From Candidatus Hermodarchaeota archaeon (GTDB lineage Archaea > Asgardarchaeota > Hermodarchaeia > Hermodarchaeales > Hermodarchaeaceae): 64,000 bases of DNA. The position numbers and the translations under genes were made by a program. Below are positions 1-8,942 of the stretch, piece by piece. Under the pieces are notes generated by a model. The model saw only the letters and a program-made list of their open reading frames with translations, was not told the DNA's origin and ran no database searches. The stretch covers positions 1 to 64,000 of the forward strand of contig JAEOUH010000069.1 of the NCBI GenBank assembly GCA_016839365.1, in the 5' to 3' direction. Numbering within the stretch: position 1 is the first letter of the stretch; every line of letters begins with the position of its first letter.

Positions 1-192
1 ACAATTGGAATTGGGGGGTGGCTATTAATTACCTTAAGCTATTTTTGCCTCTCAGTTCTGTTTGCTTATTTCTGGCTCCCTTTCAAGAAACGGCGTTCAT
101 CTTATTGGGATATTGTTCTAACCTACCTCATCCTTTTCTTTGCATTAGGCGGACGATGGATGTTTGCTCTACTCGGACTATGGGGATTCTAA
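1..192 (+). CDS. C-terminal end of an integral membrane protein (truncated by window edge)
   Basis: The reading frame is open from base 1 and ends at TAA 190-192, giving 63 visible residues. Two strongly hydrophobic stretches are separated by a basic loop (PFKKRRSSYW), as expected for the last two membrane helices of a polytopic protein. It lies 71 bases ahead of an NMT1/SsuA-like binding protein on the same strand, so an ABC permease is possible, but nothing in the visible part identifies the family. Confidence 0.6.
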   Translation, partial: TIGIGGWLLITLSYFCLSVLFAYFWLPFKKRRSSYWDIVLTYLILFFALGGRWMFALLGLWGF

Positions 193-263
193 CGGGATAA
201 CGGTGTGCAGACTTTATGCGTGGATAATAATTAAGTGGCACAAACTCGACAACTCTCAGTGTC

Positions 264-1208
264 ATGCCTACTCTTCGTATCGGTCATCTTTCAACTGCTT
301 ATCATACTGCCTTTGTTTTAATGGGGTCACATTGGGTAGAGAAGAAAATGGGGATCAAATCCGAGTGGACGCTTTTTCCGACTGGACCCTCCATGGTTCA
401 AGCCTTCAAAAAAGGAGTTCTGGATGTTGGATATATCGGTCTCCCTCCGGCAATGATAGGCATTGAACAGGGATTAGATATTCTCTGTGTCGCAGGAGGT
501 CATGTTGAAGGTACAGTGGTAACTGGGCTAGCAGGATATAAAACTCTCCAAGAAACTGGCTCCGTGGAAGCAACCTTACAACAATTTAAGGGAAAAAAGA
601 TCGGGACACCATCGGAGGGGTCGATTCATGATGTCATCATCCGAAAACTCGTTGCTGATGCTGGACTAGCTATGTCCGTTACTATCGAAAACTTCCCTTG
701 GGCTGATTTTATTCTGGAAGCTATGGAAGATGGAGGCGTCGCTGGTGGATGTGGGACGCCTCCACTTGCTGTTCTCGCAAACAAGTATCTGGAAGCCCCA
801 CTTGTTCTACCGCCCAGTGCTATCTGGCCCTACAATCCTAGTTATGGCATTGTGGCAACAACACAGATGATTTCAGAATCAGCGAATCTTGTAAACGGCT
901 TCTTAGAAATCCATGAAGCTGCGTGTAACCTTATGCGCGAAAAACCTGGAAAAGCTGCAGCAATAGTCGCAAAAGAGATCGGTATTGTGGATGAAGCCTT
1001 TCTCCAACAAGTCTTTCGCGTGTCGCCAAAATACTGTGCTAGTCTTCCTCCCGAGTACATCCAATCCGCCCTGGCTTTTGTTCCTGTACTTAGAGGGATG
1101 GGATACATCAAACGAGATCTCTTAGAAGCTGAGGTGTTTGACACAAGCCTAATTAAACAAGTTCATCCCAACCCGCATCACTACGACAATCCAGGTAATC
1201 TTGTGTAA
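264..1208 (+). CDS. NMT1/SsuA-like ABC substrate-binding-type protein without signal peptide
   Basis: A 314-residue protein of the COG0715-like periplasmic binding fold (nitrate/sulfonate/taurine and THI5/NMT1 relatives). The opening RIGHLSTAYHTAF and the segment GVLDVGYIGLPPAMIG are typical of this fold, in which a small anionic or pyrimidine-like ligand sits between two lobes. No signal peptide or lipobox is visible at the ATG start, so it may act in the cytoplasm, as an enzyme or sensor, rather than as a transport receptor; alternatively the true start or signal is missed. The upstream membrane-protein tail on the same strand could be a partner. The ligand cannot be told from sequence. Confidence 0.75.
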   Translation: MPTLRIGHLSTAYHTAFVLMGSHWVEKKMGIKSEWTLFPTGPSMVQAFKKGVLDVGYIGLPPAMIGIEQGLDILCVAGGHVEGTVVTGLAGYKTLQETGSVEATLQQFKGKKIGTPSEGSIHDVIIRKLVADAGLAMSVTIENFPWADFILEAMEDGGVAGGCGTPPLAVLANKYLEAPLVLPPSAIWPYNPSYGIVATTQMISESANLVNGFLEIHEAACNLMREKPGKAAAIVAKEIGIVDEAFLQQVFRVSPKYCASLPPEYIQSALAFVPVLRGMGYIKRDLLEAEVFDTSLIKQVHPNPHHYDNPGNLV

Positions 1209-1213
1209 ACCAG

Positions 1214-1498
1214 CTAGCCACCCGCTACTGGCGGGATAATTACGAGTTCACTTTCATCATTTACCGCAGTTTTGAACCCGTCCAAATTTGCGATGTTTTT
1301 TCCATCAATAAAATAGATGATTTGTAATCCTCGAATGTCACGACCAGAACGAATCATTCGATCAAAGGATTTTCCATATTTTTTTGACAGCATTTTCAAG
1401 ACGTCTTCGACCGTTGCGCCATTATCCACTTCGATAACCTCTTCCCGGGTGCCTGTAATTTCACGGATGACGCTAAGATATCGAATAGTGACATACAT
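1214..1498 (-). CDS. MoaD/ThiS/SAMP-family beta-grasp protein ending in Gly-Gly
   Basis: A 94-residue ubiquitin-fold protein starting MYVTIRYLSVIREITG and ending in IPPVAGG. The terminal diglycine is the site adenylated by an E1-like enzyme in MoaD, ThiS and archaeal SAMP proteins. It could carry sulfur for molybdopterin or tRNA thiolation, or act as a protein modifier. No MoaE or molybdopterin gene is next to it; its stop is 5 bases from the convergent binding-protein gene. It is distinct from the ubiquitin-like protein at 42.6-42.9 kb, which lacks GG. The only complete E1-like gene in the window is at 38.7 kb; whether that enzyme charges this protein is unknown. Confidence 0.85.
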   Translation of the reverse strand: MYVTIRYLSVIREITGTREEVIEVDNGATVEDVLKMLSKKYGKSFDRMIRSGRDIRGLQIIYFIDGKNIANLDGFKTAVNDESELVIIPPVAGG

Positions 1499-1664
1499 GC
1501 TGGCTCAGCTGTTTCTCTGCGGGTATATGGGTTATAAACGTCACGATGATTCTATGGTTTTTCCCTCGTCCTAATGGTGAAAAAAATTAGCAGTAACACT
1601 AATTAGGTTCTCAGAAATGGTGTTCAACTAGACTTTGAGGTGTGGTGGAAAGGTGAAGTACAAT

Positions 1665-3086
1665 ATGATTCCCACCCGTTCTAAAATTGTCTGCACCATC
1701 GGCCCAGCTTGTGAAAGTAAAGAGAAGATACTCGCGATGGCGAAGGCTGGGATGGATGTTCTCCGCCTGAACCTGTCACATGGCACAATTGCTGATCATC
1801 AAGCACGGTTTGAACGAATTCGGAAGCATCTGCCAAATCATCCGATCCTCATGGACCTTGAAGGACCCCGGGTACGAATCGGACAAGTCAAAGAAGCCTT
1901 CAACCTAGACGAAGGTGACCATATTACCCTAACTACTGAAGACATTGAGGGTGATGCTACTCGAGTTAGTGTGTCGTTAAAAACACTTCCCAAACTAATT
2001 GAAGCTGGTCAAAGCATCTTCATCAACGATGGTATTGTCGAACTTCGGGTTGATAGAATCAAAGGTTCAGAAATCCACAGCTCCGTCTTGACAGGAGGAG
2101 AAATCAGTGCCAACAAGGGCGTAAACGTCCCTGGTGTCAATCTCGGAATGGCCGTGCCCACAGCACAAGACATTGAACACCTCAAGTTCATTTCAAAACT
2201 CAGCCCCGAGTTTGTGGCGATTTCAGCTGTCAAACAAAGAAGCGAGGTTGAAAAGGTTCAAGAGTTCCTCCGGAATGAAGGAACAGATATACCCATCATT
2301 TCTAAAATCGAGCACATCAAAGCTATTGAAAACTTTGACGAAATCCTCGATGTCAGTTACGGCATTATGGTGGCACGGGGCGATTTAGGGGTTGAAATCC
2401 CTCCTGAACAAGTACCTCTTCTTCAGAAAGAAATCATCCACAAGTGCAATCAAGCGGGTAAACCCGTTATCGTTGCCACCCAAATGCTTGAGTCCATGGT
2501 GCGCAACTCGCGCCCTACGCGAGCTGAAACGAGTGATGTAGCTAACGCTATCTTAGATGGATCTGATGCCGTCATGCTTTCTGCTGAAACCGCTGTTGGT
2601 CGTCATCCTGTTGCCGCAGTCAAGGCCATGGAAACAATTGGAAGACAAGTCATTCCCTCTTTCCCCCAACGAGATTTGACCTACTACGATTCCGGGCAGC
2701 ATTTGATTGCTGAAGAACTTGGCCGATCAGTGGTTTCCATCGTAAGGAACTTGGATGTCCAGACGGTTCTGGTGTTCACCATGGCTGGATATACTGCCCG
2801 CATGGTATCCAAATATCGACCGTTCGTTCGGATAATTGCCAGTACTCCCCATCTTCGTGTGCAACGACAACTAAAACTTCTCTGGGGTACTGAATCCCTC
2901 CTTATCCCACATTGTGACAACATGGACGAATTATTACAACTGGCAATCAAACACCTTCATACTGACGGTATCGTAAAGCCAAAGGAACGTATTGTAGTCG
3001 TTCGTGCTTCAGCTTTGGTGCCAGGAAAAACGAACGTCCTTGAAGTGTTTACCGTCAAAGATGTTCTTGAAGCAAAAGTACTCTAA
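1665..3086 (+). CDS. pyk: Pyruvate kinase
   Basis: Converts phosphoenolpyruvate and ADP to pyruvate and ATP in glycolysis. Family hallmarks include RSKIVCTIGPA at the N terminus, the substrate loop ISANKGVNVPG, and the signature around MVARGDLGVEIP containing the active-site region. The 473 residues match the usual length, including a C-terminal allosteric-type domain. I chose ATG 1665, which follows GGAAAGGTGA by about ten bases, over an in-frame TTG at 1635 that would add a non-homologous ten-residue extension. A hairpin overlaps the stop codon. Confidence 0.97.
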   Translation: MIPTRSKIVCTIGPACESKEKILAMAKAGMDVLRLNLSHGTIADHQARFERIRKHLPNHPILMDLEGPRVRIGQVKEAFNLDEGDHITLTTEDIEGDATRVSVSLKTLPKLIEAGQSIFINDGIVELRVDRIKGSEIHSSVLTGGEISANKGVNVPGVNLGMAVPTAQDIEHLKFISKLSPEFVAISAVKQRSEVEKVQEFLRNEGTDIPIISKIEHIKAIENFDEILDVSYGIMVARGDLGVEIPPEQVPLLQKEIIHKCNQAGKPVIVATQMLESMVRNSRPTRAETSDVANAILDGSDAVMLSAETAVGRHPVAAVKAMETIGRQVIPSFPQRDLTYYDSGQHLIAEELGRSVVSIVRNLDVQTVLVFTMAGYTARMVSKYRPFVRIIASTPHLRVQRQLKLLWGTESLLIPHCDNMDELLQLAIKHLHTDGIVKPKERIVVVRASALVPGKTNVLEVFTVKDVLEAKVL

Positions 3087-3106
3087 TCAGCCGAAAAGCG
3101 GATTAG
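3083..3106 (+). terminator. Hairpin overlapping the pyk stop codon
   Basis: CTAATC at 3083-3088 pairs with GATTAG at 3101-3106, with an inner GC/GC pair after one mismatch and a CGAAAA loop. The stem includes the TAA stop. No T-tract follows, so it may be an mRNA 3' structure rather than a terminator. Confidence 0.4.
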
Positions 3107-3147
3107 GAATGATTTCTTCAATAGTTCAACAAAAGGAGGTTATATTC

Positions 3148-3723
3148 TTGGAGTTTGATGACTTGGTAAAGATGCGTCGAAGTATTCACTATTTCACGGA
3201 TGAAGCTGTCTCCAATCAAGATGTTTATTATATTTTGGAAGCAGCTCGATGGGCCCCGTCTGCAGGCAACAATCAACCCTGGCGGTTTATCATTGTCCGA
3301 GACCCAAAGACTATTGAACGAATCTGGGAAACTACCACGGGGATAGAGGTGCCCATCTCATCACGCCGTTCAATTACGGTTACTCCCCAAAATTTCATTA
3401 AAAAAGCTCCTGTGATCATTATCGTGTGTACAGATACCCAGGCCTACAAAGGTAAACAGAACAGCATCTATTCTGACCGATTTTGCGTTCAGGACTCCGC
3501 TATCGCCACAATGAACCTTCTTCTCGCAGCAGCTAATAGGGGTCTTGGTGCATGTTGGGTTGGTATGTATCGGGAAGACGCCCTAAGTGAGGTTATCAAA
3601 TTACCCTCCACAATTCGCCCCATGGCCATTATCCCATTAGGGCATACCACATCTAAAGAGAAACCCCGCCCTCGGAAACCACTTGAAGAACTCATTCACT
3701 ATGAAAGTTATGGACTAAACTAA
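3148..3723 (+). CDS. Nitroreductase-family FMN-dependent oxidoreductase
   Basis: A 191-residue nitroreductase fold protein expected to bind FMN and reduce nitro- or quinone-like substrates with NAD(P)H. The MRRSIHYF segment near the N terminus (Arg-Arg-Ser phosphate contact), WAPSAGNNQPWRF, and the C-terminal GLGACWVGMY are classical family motifs. TTG at 3148 is chosen because AAGGAGGT (3133-3140) lies seven bases upstream and homology starts right after. The gene follows pyk by 61 bases on the same strand. The substrate is not predictable. Confidence 0.9.
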   Translation: MEFDDLVKMRRSIHYFTDEAVSNQDVYYILEAARWAPSAGNNQPWRFIIVRDPKTIERIWETTTGIEVPISSRRSITVTPQNFIKKAPVIIIVCTDTQAYKGKQNSIYSDRFCVQDSAIATMNLLLAAANRGLGACWVGMYREDALSEVIKLPSTIRPMAIIPLGHTTSKEKPRPRKPLEELIHYESYGLN

Positions 3724-3744
3724 TTGTTGGGGGGGATTGCCGGG

Positions 3745-4218
3745 TCATCCGCTTTGTGTTAAATCAAGATGATCCGGATATTTCCCTAGCATTTGAAGGG
3801 CTAAAACAACTCGATTTCTCACAGACTCGGTAGGATCATGCAAAGCCTTCGTCAAAGCCGTAACAGCTCGAAAATCACCAAGCAACCCTAAGGCTAACGC
3901 TACCTGCTCACGTACTGTATAATCACTATCACCAAGTGCATCAATTAACGGTTCAACAGCCCGTTGATCACCAAGTAATCCCAAAGAAAGTGCCGCACAA
4001 CTCCGCACACCAAAAGCTTGATCCTGCAATGCGCTAATGAGAGGATCCACAGCACGCGAATCACCGAGCTTACCCAAGGTTAATGCGGCCTGGCGGCGTT
4101 TCCCAGCCACCCTACTGCGTAGTGCCTTAAGATGGCGTTCCACTCTACCAGCTTTGTGAGGCAGTGGCTTCGTATCCCTTGGTTTCAAGGTGATCGTTGG
4201 CTTCTCTTGTTGCTCCAA
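3745..4218 (-). CDS. HEAT-repeat (PBS-lyase type) protein
   Basis: A 157-residue protein with at least three consecutive helical repeats of about 31 residues carrying the pattern ALG.LGD.RAV.PLI.AL.D, typical of PBS-lyase HEAT-like repeats that form short solenoids for protein binding. The N-terminal 40 residues are basic and proline-rich (MEQQEKPTITLKPRDTKPLP). It is convergent with the nitroreductase gene. A scaffolding role is likely, but no partner can be named. Confidence 0.85.
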   Translation of the reverse strand: MEQQEKPTITLKPRDTKPLPHKAGRVERHLKALRSRVAGKRRQAALTLGKLGDSRAVDPLISALQDQAFGVRSCAALSLGLLGDQRAVEPLIDALGDSDYTVREQVALALGLLGDFRAVTALTKALHDPTESVRNRVVLALQMLGKYPDHLDLTQSG

Positions 4219-4378
4219 TCTGATAGCTCCGCTGGACGATGTGGCAGTATTAGCGCAATTCGACTTTATATTTCCTACGACAATTTAAGTCGGTTCAGAT
4301 TTTCTTGTCAAAACGGTGGGAAGCCTTTTATCACATCTAGATACCCTTGATTGTGAAATTAATTTTCGGTGAACACCC

Positions 4379-5290
4379 TTGACTGAAGCTGCAATAGAAG
4401 ACAAACGCATCACACTTGAGGAAGTCACCAAAAAGGTCCCTGATGGAGCGCACATTGCCTGGGGTGGTTTTGGATACCAACGTCCCCCCGAAGCATTTGC
4501 CATGGAACTCATTCGACAGAAGAAACGTGGAATCCGTGTATACACCTGCGGTTCAGAACATGACTTGGATATCCTTGTCGGTGCCGAAGTGTGCCTAGAG
4601 TTTGAAGTAGCCTTTTTTGCCATTGAAGCCTTGGGCCTTGCGCCAAATCTCCGACGCCGTTCTCAAGAGGGCAAGGTCAAGTTTGAGGATTATTCGAATC
4701 TGGCAATGGCGTTGCGATTTCTGGGTGGTGCCTTGAATGTGCCGTTTATGCCGATTCGCCATATGATTGGTACGGACATGATGGAGAAGACCCGGCTCCG
4801 GAAGGATAAGGCCAAAGTGATTGACTGTCCTTTCACCGGTATGTCGATTACGTTGTTGCCTTCAATCCAAGCGGATTTCGGGGTGATTTGTGCCCAGAAA
4901 GCCGACCAGGCAGGGAATGTCCAGATTTTCGGGATAAAAGGTGAAGACAACGAAATCACCAGATGCGCTAAAAAATCGATTGTCTTCGTTGAAGAAATCA
5001 TTTCCAATGAGGAGATTCGACAACACCCAGATATGACGATGATTCCCGGCCTCTACGTCGATTATGTCGTTGAACTGCCTTTTGGAAGCTGGCCGATGCA
5101 AGTATTTGGCATTTACGACTATGACTTGGCCCACCTGCAATATTATGTGCAAGAATGTAAAACGGAAGAAGGCTGGCAGAAATACTTGGATGAATGGATT
5201 CTTGGTGTGGAAAACCATGAGGGGCTGTTGAAAAAGATTGGCGAAAAACGGTTGAAGGAGTTACGAGCAGATCCCAAATATGGGTATTAG
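4379..5290 (+). CDS. CoA-transferase subunit A (glutaconate CoA-transferase type)
   Basis: A 303-residue alpha subunit of a family I CoA-transferase, similar in layout to GctA. The opening THLIEEVT-like segment (ITLEEVTKKVPDGAHIAWGGFG) and FTGMSITLLPSIQADFGVI are typical. It should pair with the beta subunit encoded seven bases downstream to move CoA between carboxylic acids. The start is TTG 4379, after GGTGA; there is no better ATG. The acyl substrate cannot be inferred; glutaconate is only the name of the best-known relative. Confidence 0.88.
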   Translation: MTEAAIEDKRITLEEVTKKVPDGAHIAWGGFGYQRPPEAFAMELIRQKKRGIRVYTCGSEHDLDILVGAEVCLEFEVAFFAIEALGLAPNLRRRSQEGKVKFEDYSNLAMALRFLGGALNVPFMPIRHMIGTDMMEKTRLRKDKAKVIDCPFTGMSITLLPSIQADFGVICAQKADQAGNVQIFGIKGEDNEITRCAKKSIVFVEEIISNEEIRQHPDMTMIPGLYVDYVVELPFGSWPMQVFGIYDYDLAHLQYYVQECKTEEGWQKYLDEWILGVENHEGLLKKIGEKRLKELRADPKYGY

Positions 5291-5299
5291 GAAGAAGTG

Positions 5300-6079
5300 A
5301 TGGAAATGACAGAATATAGTTCAACAGAAATGATGGCTGTCTGTGGTGCGCATGCGGTCAAAGATGGTGAACGTGTCTTTGCAGGAACTGGGCTTCCCGT
5401 ACTTGGAGCCATGTTAGCAAAGGTAACCCATGCCCCGAATGCGATCATCATCTATGAAGGAGGTTACGTTGATACGCAAAACAAAGACCTAGCCTTATCA
5501 GTGGCGGATTCACGATTGGGTTATCGCGCAGCAGCATCCATCGGGCTTATCGAAACCCTCGGATTCCTAATGATGGGTGGACGCGTTGATGTGGGCTTTC
5601 TTGGCGCGGCACAAATCGACGAATATGGCAACATCAACACCTCCTACATCGGAGAGTTCGAGAAGCCCAAGGTTCGATTACCCGGTAGCGGTGGTGGAAA
5701 TGACATCGCTAGTTCAGCAGGACGCATCATCCTCATGTTCACCCACGATGCACGCAAGTTTGTGAAAAAACTCGATTACCTGACTAGCCCTGGACACCTT
5801 TCCGGTCCGGGAAGTCGCGAAAAACTGGGATTAATTGGTAAAGGTCCAGCATTGGTGGTCACAGATAAGTGCCAGATGGATTTCAATCCGGATACAAAAC
5901 GGATTCGATTAAAGTCGGTCCATCCTGGCGTGACACCAGAATGGGTAAAAGAGAACGTGATGTTTGACTTAATCATTCCCAACGATATTCCCACTACTGC
6001 TGAACCAACAGCCCAGGAATTGGAGACGCTCCGCACCCTCGATCCTCAAGGGATCTATCTCGGAAAGGGGCAGAAATAA
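5300..6079 (+). CDS. CoA-transferase subunit B (glutaconate CoA-transferase type)
   Basis: A 259-residue beta subunit of a family I CoA-transferase. The glutamate in IIIYEGGYVD (about residue 53) sits where the family's catalytic glutamate forms the gamma-glutamyl-CoA thioester. LGFLMMGGRVDVGFLGAAQID and GSGGGNDIA are further family motifs. The ATG at 5300 is five bases after AGGAAG; a GTG at 5297 is also possible. It forms a two-gene operon with the preceding alpha subunit. Confidence 0.9.
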   Translation: MEMTEYSSTEMMAVCGAHAVKDGERVFAGTGLPVLGAMLAKVTHAPNAIIIYEGGYVDTQNKDLALSVADSRLGYRAAASIGLIETLGFLMMGGRVDVGFLGAAQIDEYGNINTSYIGEFEKPKVRLPGSGGGNDIASSAGRIILMFTHDARKFVKKLDYLTSPGHLSGPGSREKLGLIGKGPALVVTDKCQMDFNPDTKRIRLKSVHPGVTPEWVKENVMFDLIIPNDIPTTAEPTAQELETLRTLDPQGIYLGKGQK

Positions 6080-6086
6080 CCACGCC

Positions 6087-6509
6087 TTAGGTATCTCCAA
6101 CAGCTTGCACGATGAGTTGGCGTGAGCGTGGTCGAACATCCAAATCCAAGAACGCGATCTGCTGCCAAGTGCCCAAAGGCATCTTCCCATCTAAGATGGG
6201 TATCGTGAGGCTTGGACCAATAATGGCAGCTCGGACATGGCTGTGTCCGTTACCGTCCTGCCATCGCAGATGATGCTCATAGACCGCATCTTTTGGCGCA
6301 AACCGTTCCATAGCCGTTGGTAAATCTTTGAGAAGTCCAGGTTCATATTCGATAGTGGTCACCGCTGCTGTTGACCCGGTGCAGAAAACATTAATCAAAC
6401 CAGACCGGATTTTGCTTTTCTCGACATGAACTTTGACCTGTTGGGTGATGTTAACGATGTCAGGTTCTCCTTGTGTTTCCAACTGGATTATACCGGAATA
6501 GGTAGGCAT
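6087..6509 (-). CDS. YjbQ/UPF0047-family protein
   Basis: A 140-residue beta-rich protein of the YjbQ family. Conserved features include FCTGSTAAVTTIEYEPG, the histidine pair in YEHHLRWQDGNGHSHVRA, and GTWQQIAFLDLD near the end. Some bacterial members complement thiamine-phosphate synthase defects, hence 'secondary thiamine-phosphate synthase', but the true role is unsettled. The gene is convergent with the CoA-transferase operon, leaving only seven bases between stops. Confidence 0.9.
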   Translation of the reverse strand: MPTYSGIIQLETQGEPDIVNITQQVKVHVEKSKIRSGLINVFCTGSTAAVTTIEYEPGLLKDLPTAMERFAPKDAVYEHHLRWQDGNGHSHVRAAIIGPSLTIPILDGKMPLGTWQQIAFLDLDVRPRSRQLIVQAVGDT

Positions 6510-6609
6510 GAAATCACCACACTGATGAGTTAGGGCATACCTTGTAAAAAGTCTGTGTTGTTAATGGGAAAGGTAAAATGGAGGAAGACAAGAGGGAAGC
6601 CGACCTTTG

Positions 6610-7518
6610 ATGATAGTGATTGGTGTTATTGCAGCCCTTATTGCTGCGTTTTCCTGGGCAGTCAGTGCTGCTTTTTATAAAACTGGTGCAAAAGATGTGT
6701 CGCCACTCACAGCGAATTTGGTTCGCATCTTACTCCCACTACTCATCCTCATCATAATGGTTGCCGCACTAAACTTGTTCCCACAAATATTCTTGATGAC
6801 TCCACTGGAGTGGTTTCTAATCTTCGGGAGTAGCTTGTTTGCTTTCGTTATCGGGGATGCTCTCTATTTTGTGACAATTCAAAATATCGGCGTAAGTCGG
6901 GGGGTACCAATCACGGCCACCTATCCACTGTTTGTTCTACTTTGGCAAATTCTCTTCCTGGCCCAACCGATACACCTGTTGATGATTCCCGCTGCACTGA
7001 TTACCGTAGGAGGGGTAGCGCTGCTTAGTCGCCAATTAAACATTTCTACGCAATCTAATGAAATCTTCACCCGACGGAGGATTTGGATTGGGATGTGTGC
7101 TGCACTTGGTACTGCATTCAGTTGGAGCATCAGTATCCTCTTGCTTTCCACAGTCTTGCAGACAACCAACCTTGTGTTAATCGCTGTCATCCGATTAATA
7201 ATCGCACTAGCCATCCTCAGCCCACTGGTTGTTGGTGAACAACTTACAAAACCAGAAACTACACTTAGTCGTCGTAAACTCCTGTTCCTGAGCGTTGGAG
7301 GGCTTTTCGCTCTCATATTGGGCTACTTAACATTCGCACTGGCTTTGCAACTTATGGACACAACCTCAGTGGCCCTCCTATCCTCGCTAACTCCACTGTT
7401 TGCTGTGTTCATCGGATGGAGGAGTCTCCAAGAACGCTTTGATTTAAAGACCTTGATTGCAATCATTGCCTGTGTCATAGGAATCATCCTCATCACAATT
7501 GCCGTTGGTATTGTCTGA
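6610..7518 (+). CDS. EamA/DMT-superfamily permease
   Basis: A protein of about 302 residues with ten predicted membrane helices arranged as two EamA repeats (first half around IGVIAALIAAFSWAVSAAF, second around IWIGMCAALGTAFSWSISI). Members export metabolites such as amino acids or nucleobases; the cargo is unknown. ATG 6610 follows a GAGGGAAG motif; a TTG three bases earlier is possible. Confidence 0.88.
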   Translation: MIVIGVIAALIAAFSWAVSAAFYKTGAKDVSPLTANLVRILLPLLILIIMVAALNLFPQIFLMTPLEWFLIFGSSLFAFVIGDALYFVTIQNIGVSRGVPITATYPLFVLLWQILFLAQPIHLLMIPAALITVGGVALLSRQLNISTQSNEIFTRRRIWIGMCAALGTAFSWSISILLLSTVLQTTNLVLIAVIRLIIALAILSPLVVGEQLTKPETTLSRRKLLFLSVGGLFALILGYLTFALALQLMDTTSVALLSSLTPLFAVFIGWRSLQERFDLKTLIAIIACVIGIILITIAVGIV

Positions 7519-7587
7519 TGAAGGACCGCGTTAAAGCGAATGCTTTTAGGTCAACTTGACGCCTTTCTTCCACTTGGAGGATCGCCG

Positions 7588-8820
7588 ATGAAATATGAGG
7601 ATTTTTACAATCCCAAATACAATCCCTCAGCGACGGATACCATCTGTACGTTTCGCATTGAACCACGAGATCCAAAACGCAGTATGAAATGGCTGGCTGG
7701 GGGTGTGGCCGCCGAAAGTTCCATCGGCACATGGACTGAATTGACCACCGAAAAGCCGTATATGAAGAAACTAGCCGCAACAGTCTTCGAGCTCGCCGGA
7801 AACAGTGCCCAAATTGCTTACCCCATTGAACTATTCGAACCCGGCAATTTACCAAATATTATGAGCTCTGTGGCTGGGAATGTCTTCGGACTTGGAGATC
7901 TTCGGTACCTTCGCTTGCTCGATATCCACTTACCAAAAGAACTTGTGAAAAGTTTTCTAGGACCCGCCTACGGCATTTCGGGCATCCGAAAAACCATCAA
8001 AGTCACCAAACGACCTCTAGTTGGGACCATAGTGAAACCCAAACTCGGGTTACGCACCAAAGACCACGCAGCAGTAGCATACGCCGCCTGGGCAGGAGGC
8101 TGTGACATCGTGAAAGATGACGAAAACCTATCCAGCCAAGCGTTCAACCCCTTTGAAGATCGAGTCATCACTACACTTGACCAGCGGGACCGCGCCGAAG
8201 ATGAAACCGGTGACAAGAAGGTCTATTTGATTAACGTAACAGCCGAAACCCAAGAGATGCTCCGCCGGGCCCAGTTCATCGAAGATCATGGGGGGCGGGT
8301 AGCGATGATTGATATTCTCACCTGTGGGTATTCAGCCGTATCCACCCTTCGAAACCATGGATTCAAGCTAATTCTGCATGGCCATCGGGCTATGCATGCC
8401 GCATTTACGAAACTGCCCAACCATGGGATTGCAATGCCTGTGATTGCAACTGTTTCTCGCTTGCTGGGCATTGACCAGCTTCATGTGGGCACCGCCGTAG
8501 GGAAGATGTCTGAGGATCGTGAAGAGGTAGAAACTAATATTCGGAAATGCAAAGAGCCCCTTGGAGATTTGGAGCCCACCCTGCCTGTTGCTTCAGGAGG
8601 TCTTCATCCACGTCATGTCCCTGCCCTCATCGACATTTTTGGGATAGATTTCGTAATTCAAGCTGGCGGTGGTATTCATGGTCACCCAAAGGGCACTCGT
8701 ATCGGTGCTACTGCCATGCGCCAGGCGGTGGATGCAACCCTGGCAGGACAGACTCTTGAAGAGTATGCGGCATCACATTCTGAACTCGCCGAAGCACTCC
8801 AACATTGGCCTACGGGGTAG
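7588..8820 (+). CDS. rbcL: Form III ribulose-bisphosphate carboxylase, large-chain type
   Basis: A 410-residue RuBisCO. Active-site groups are intact: GTIVKPKLGL, the carbamylated lysine and metal ligands in GGCDIVKDDEN, HGHRAMHAA, loop 6 GTAVGKM, and SGGLHP and QAGGGIHGHP phosphate-binding loops. In archaea form III usually works in AMP/nucleoside salvage, turning ribulose-1,5-bisphosphate plus CO2 into 3-phosphoglycerate, rather than in a Calvin cycle. The partner genes (AMP phosphorylase, ribose-1,5-bisphosphate isomerase) are not in this window. ATG 7588 follows GGAGGATCGCCG; an upstream in-frame TTG/ATG extension (7540) is not homologous. Confidence 0.93.
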   Translation: MKYEDFYNPKYNPSATDTICTFRIEPRDPKRSMKWLAGGVAAESSIGTWTELTTEKPYMKKLAATVFELAGNSAQIAYPIELFEPGNLPNIMSSVAGNVFGLGDLRYLRLLDIHLPKELVKSFLGPAYGISGIRKTIKVTKRPLVGTIVKPKLGLRTKDHAAVAYAAWAGGCDIVKDDENLSSQAFNPFEDRVITTLDQRDRAEDETGDKKVYLINVTAETQEMLRRAQFIEDHGGRVAMIDILTCGYSAVSTLRNHGFKLILHGHRAMHAAFTKLPNHGIAMPVIATVSRLLGIDQLHVGTAVGKMSEDREEVETNIRKCKEPLGDLEPTLPVASGGLHPRHVPALIDIFGIDFVIQAGGGIHGHPKGTRIGATAMRQAVDATLAGQTLEEYAASHSELAEALQHWPTG

Positions 8821-8942
8821 AGCCTTTCACTTTATTGAGGATGCAATTGCTAAGGCTAAGCTTGTTCAGTGAAAGAAACCGTAGGCATTTAATAAACAGA
8901 GGAAATTCATCACTCATCTATTAATAAACCAGTTAACATTTT

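Noticed and set aside
164..466. Overlapping frame across the start of the NMT1-like gene
   Set aside because: Its sequence is low-quality, and the overlapping frame from 264 shows clear family homology; it is a shadow.
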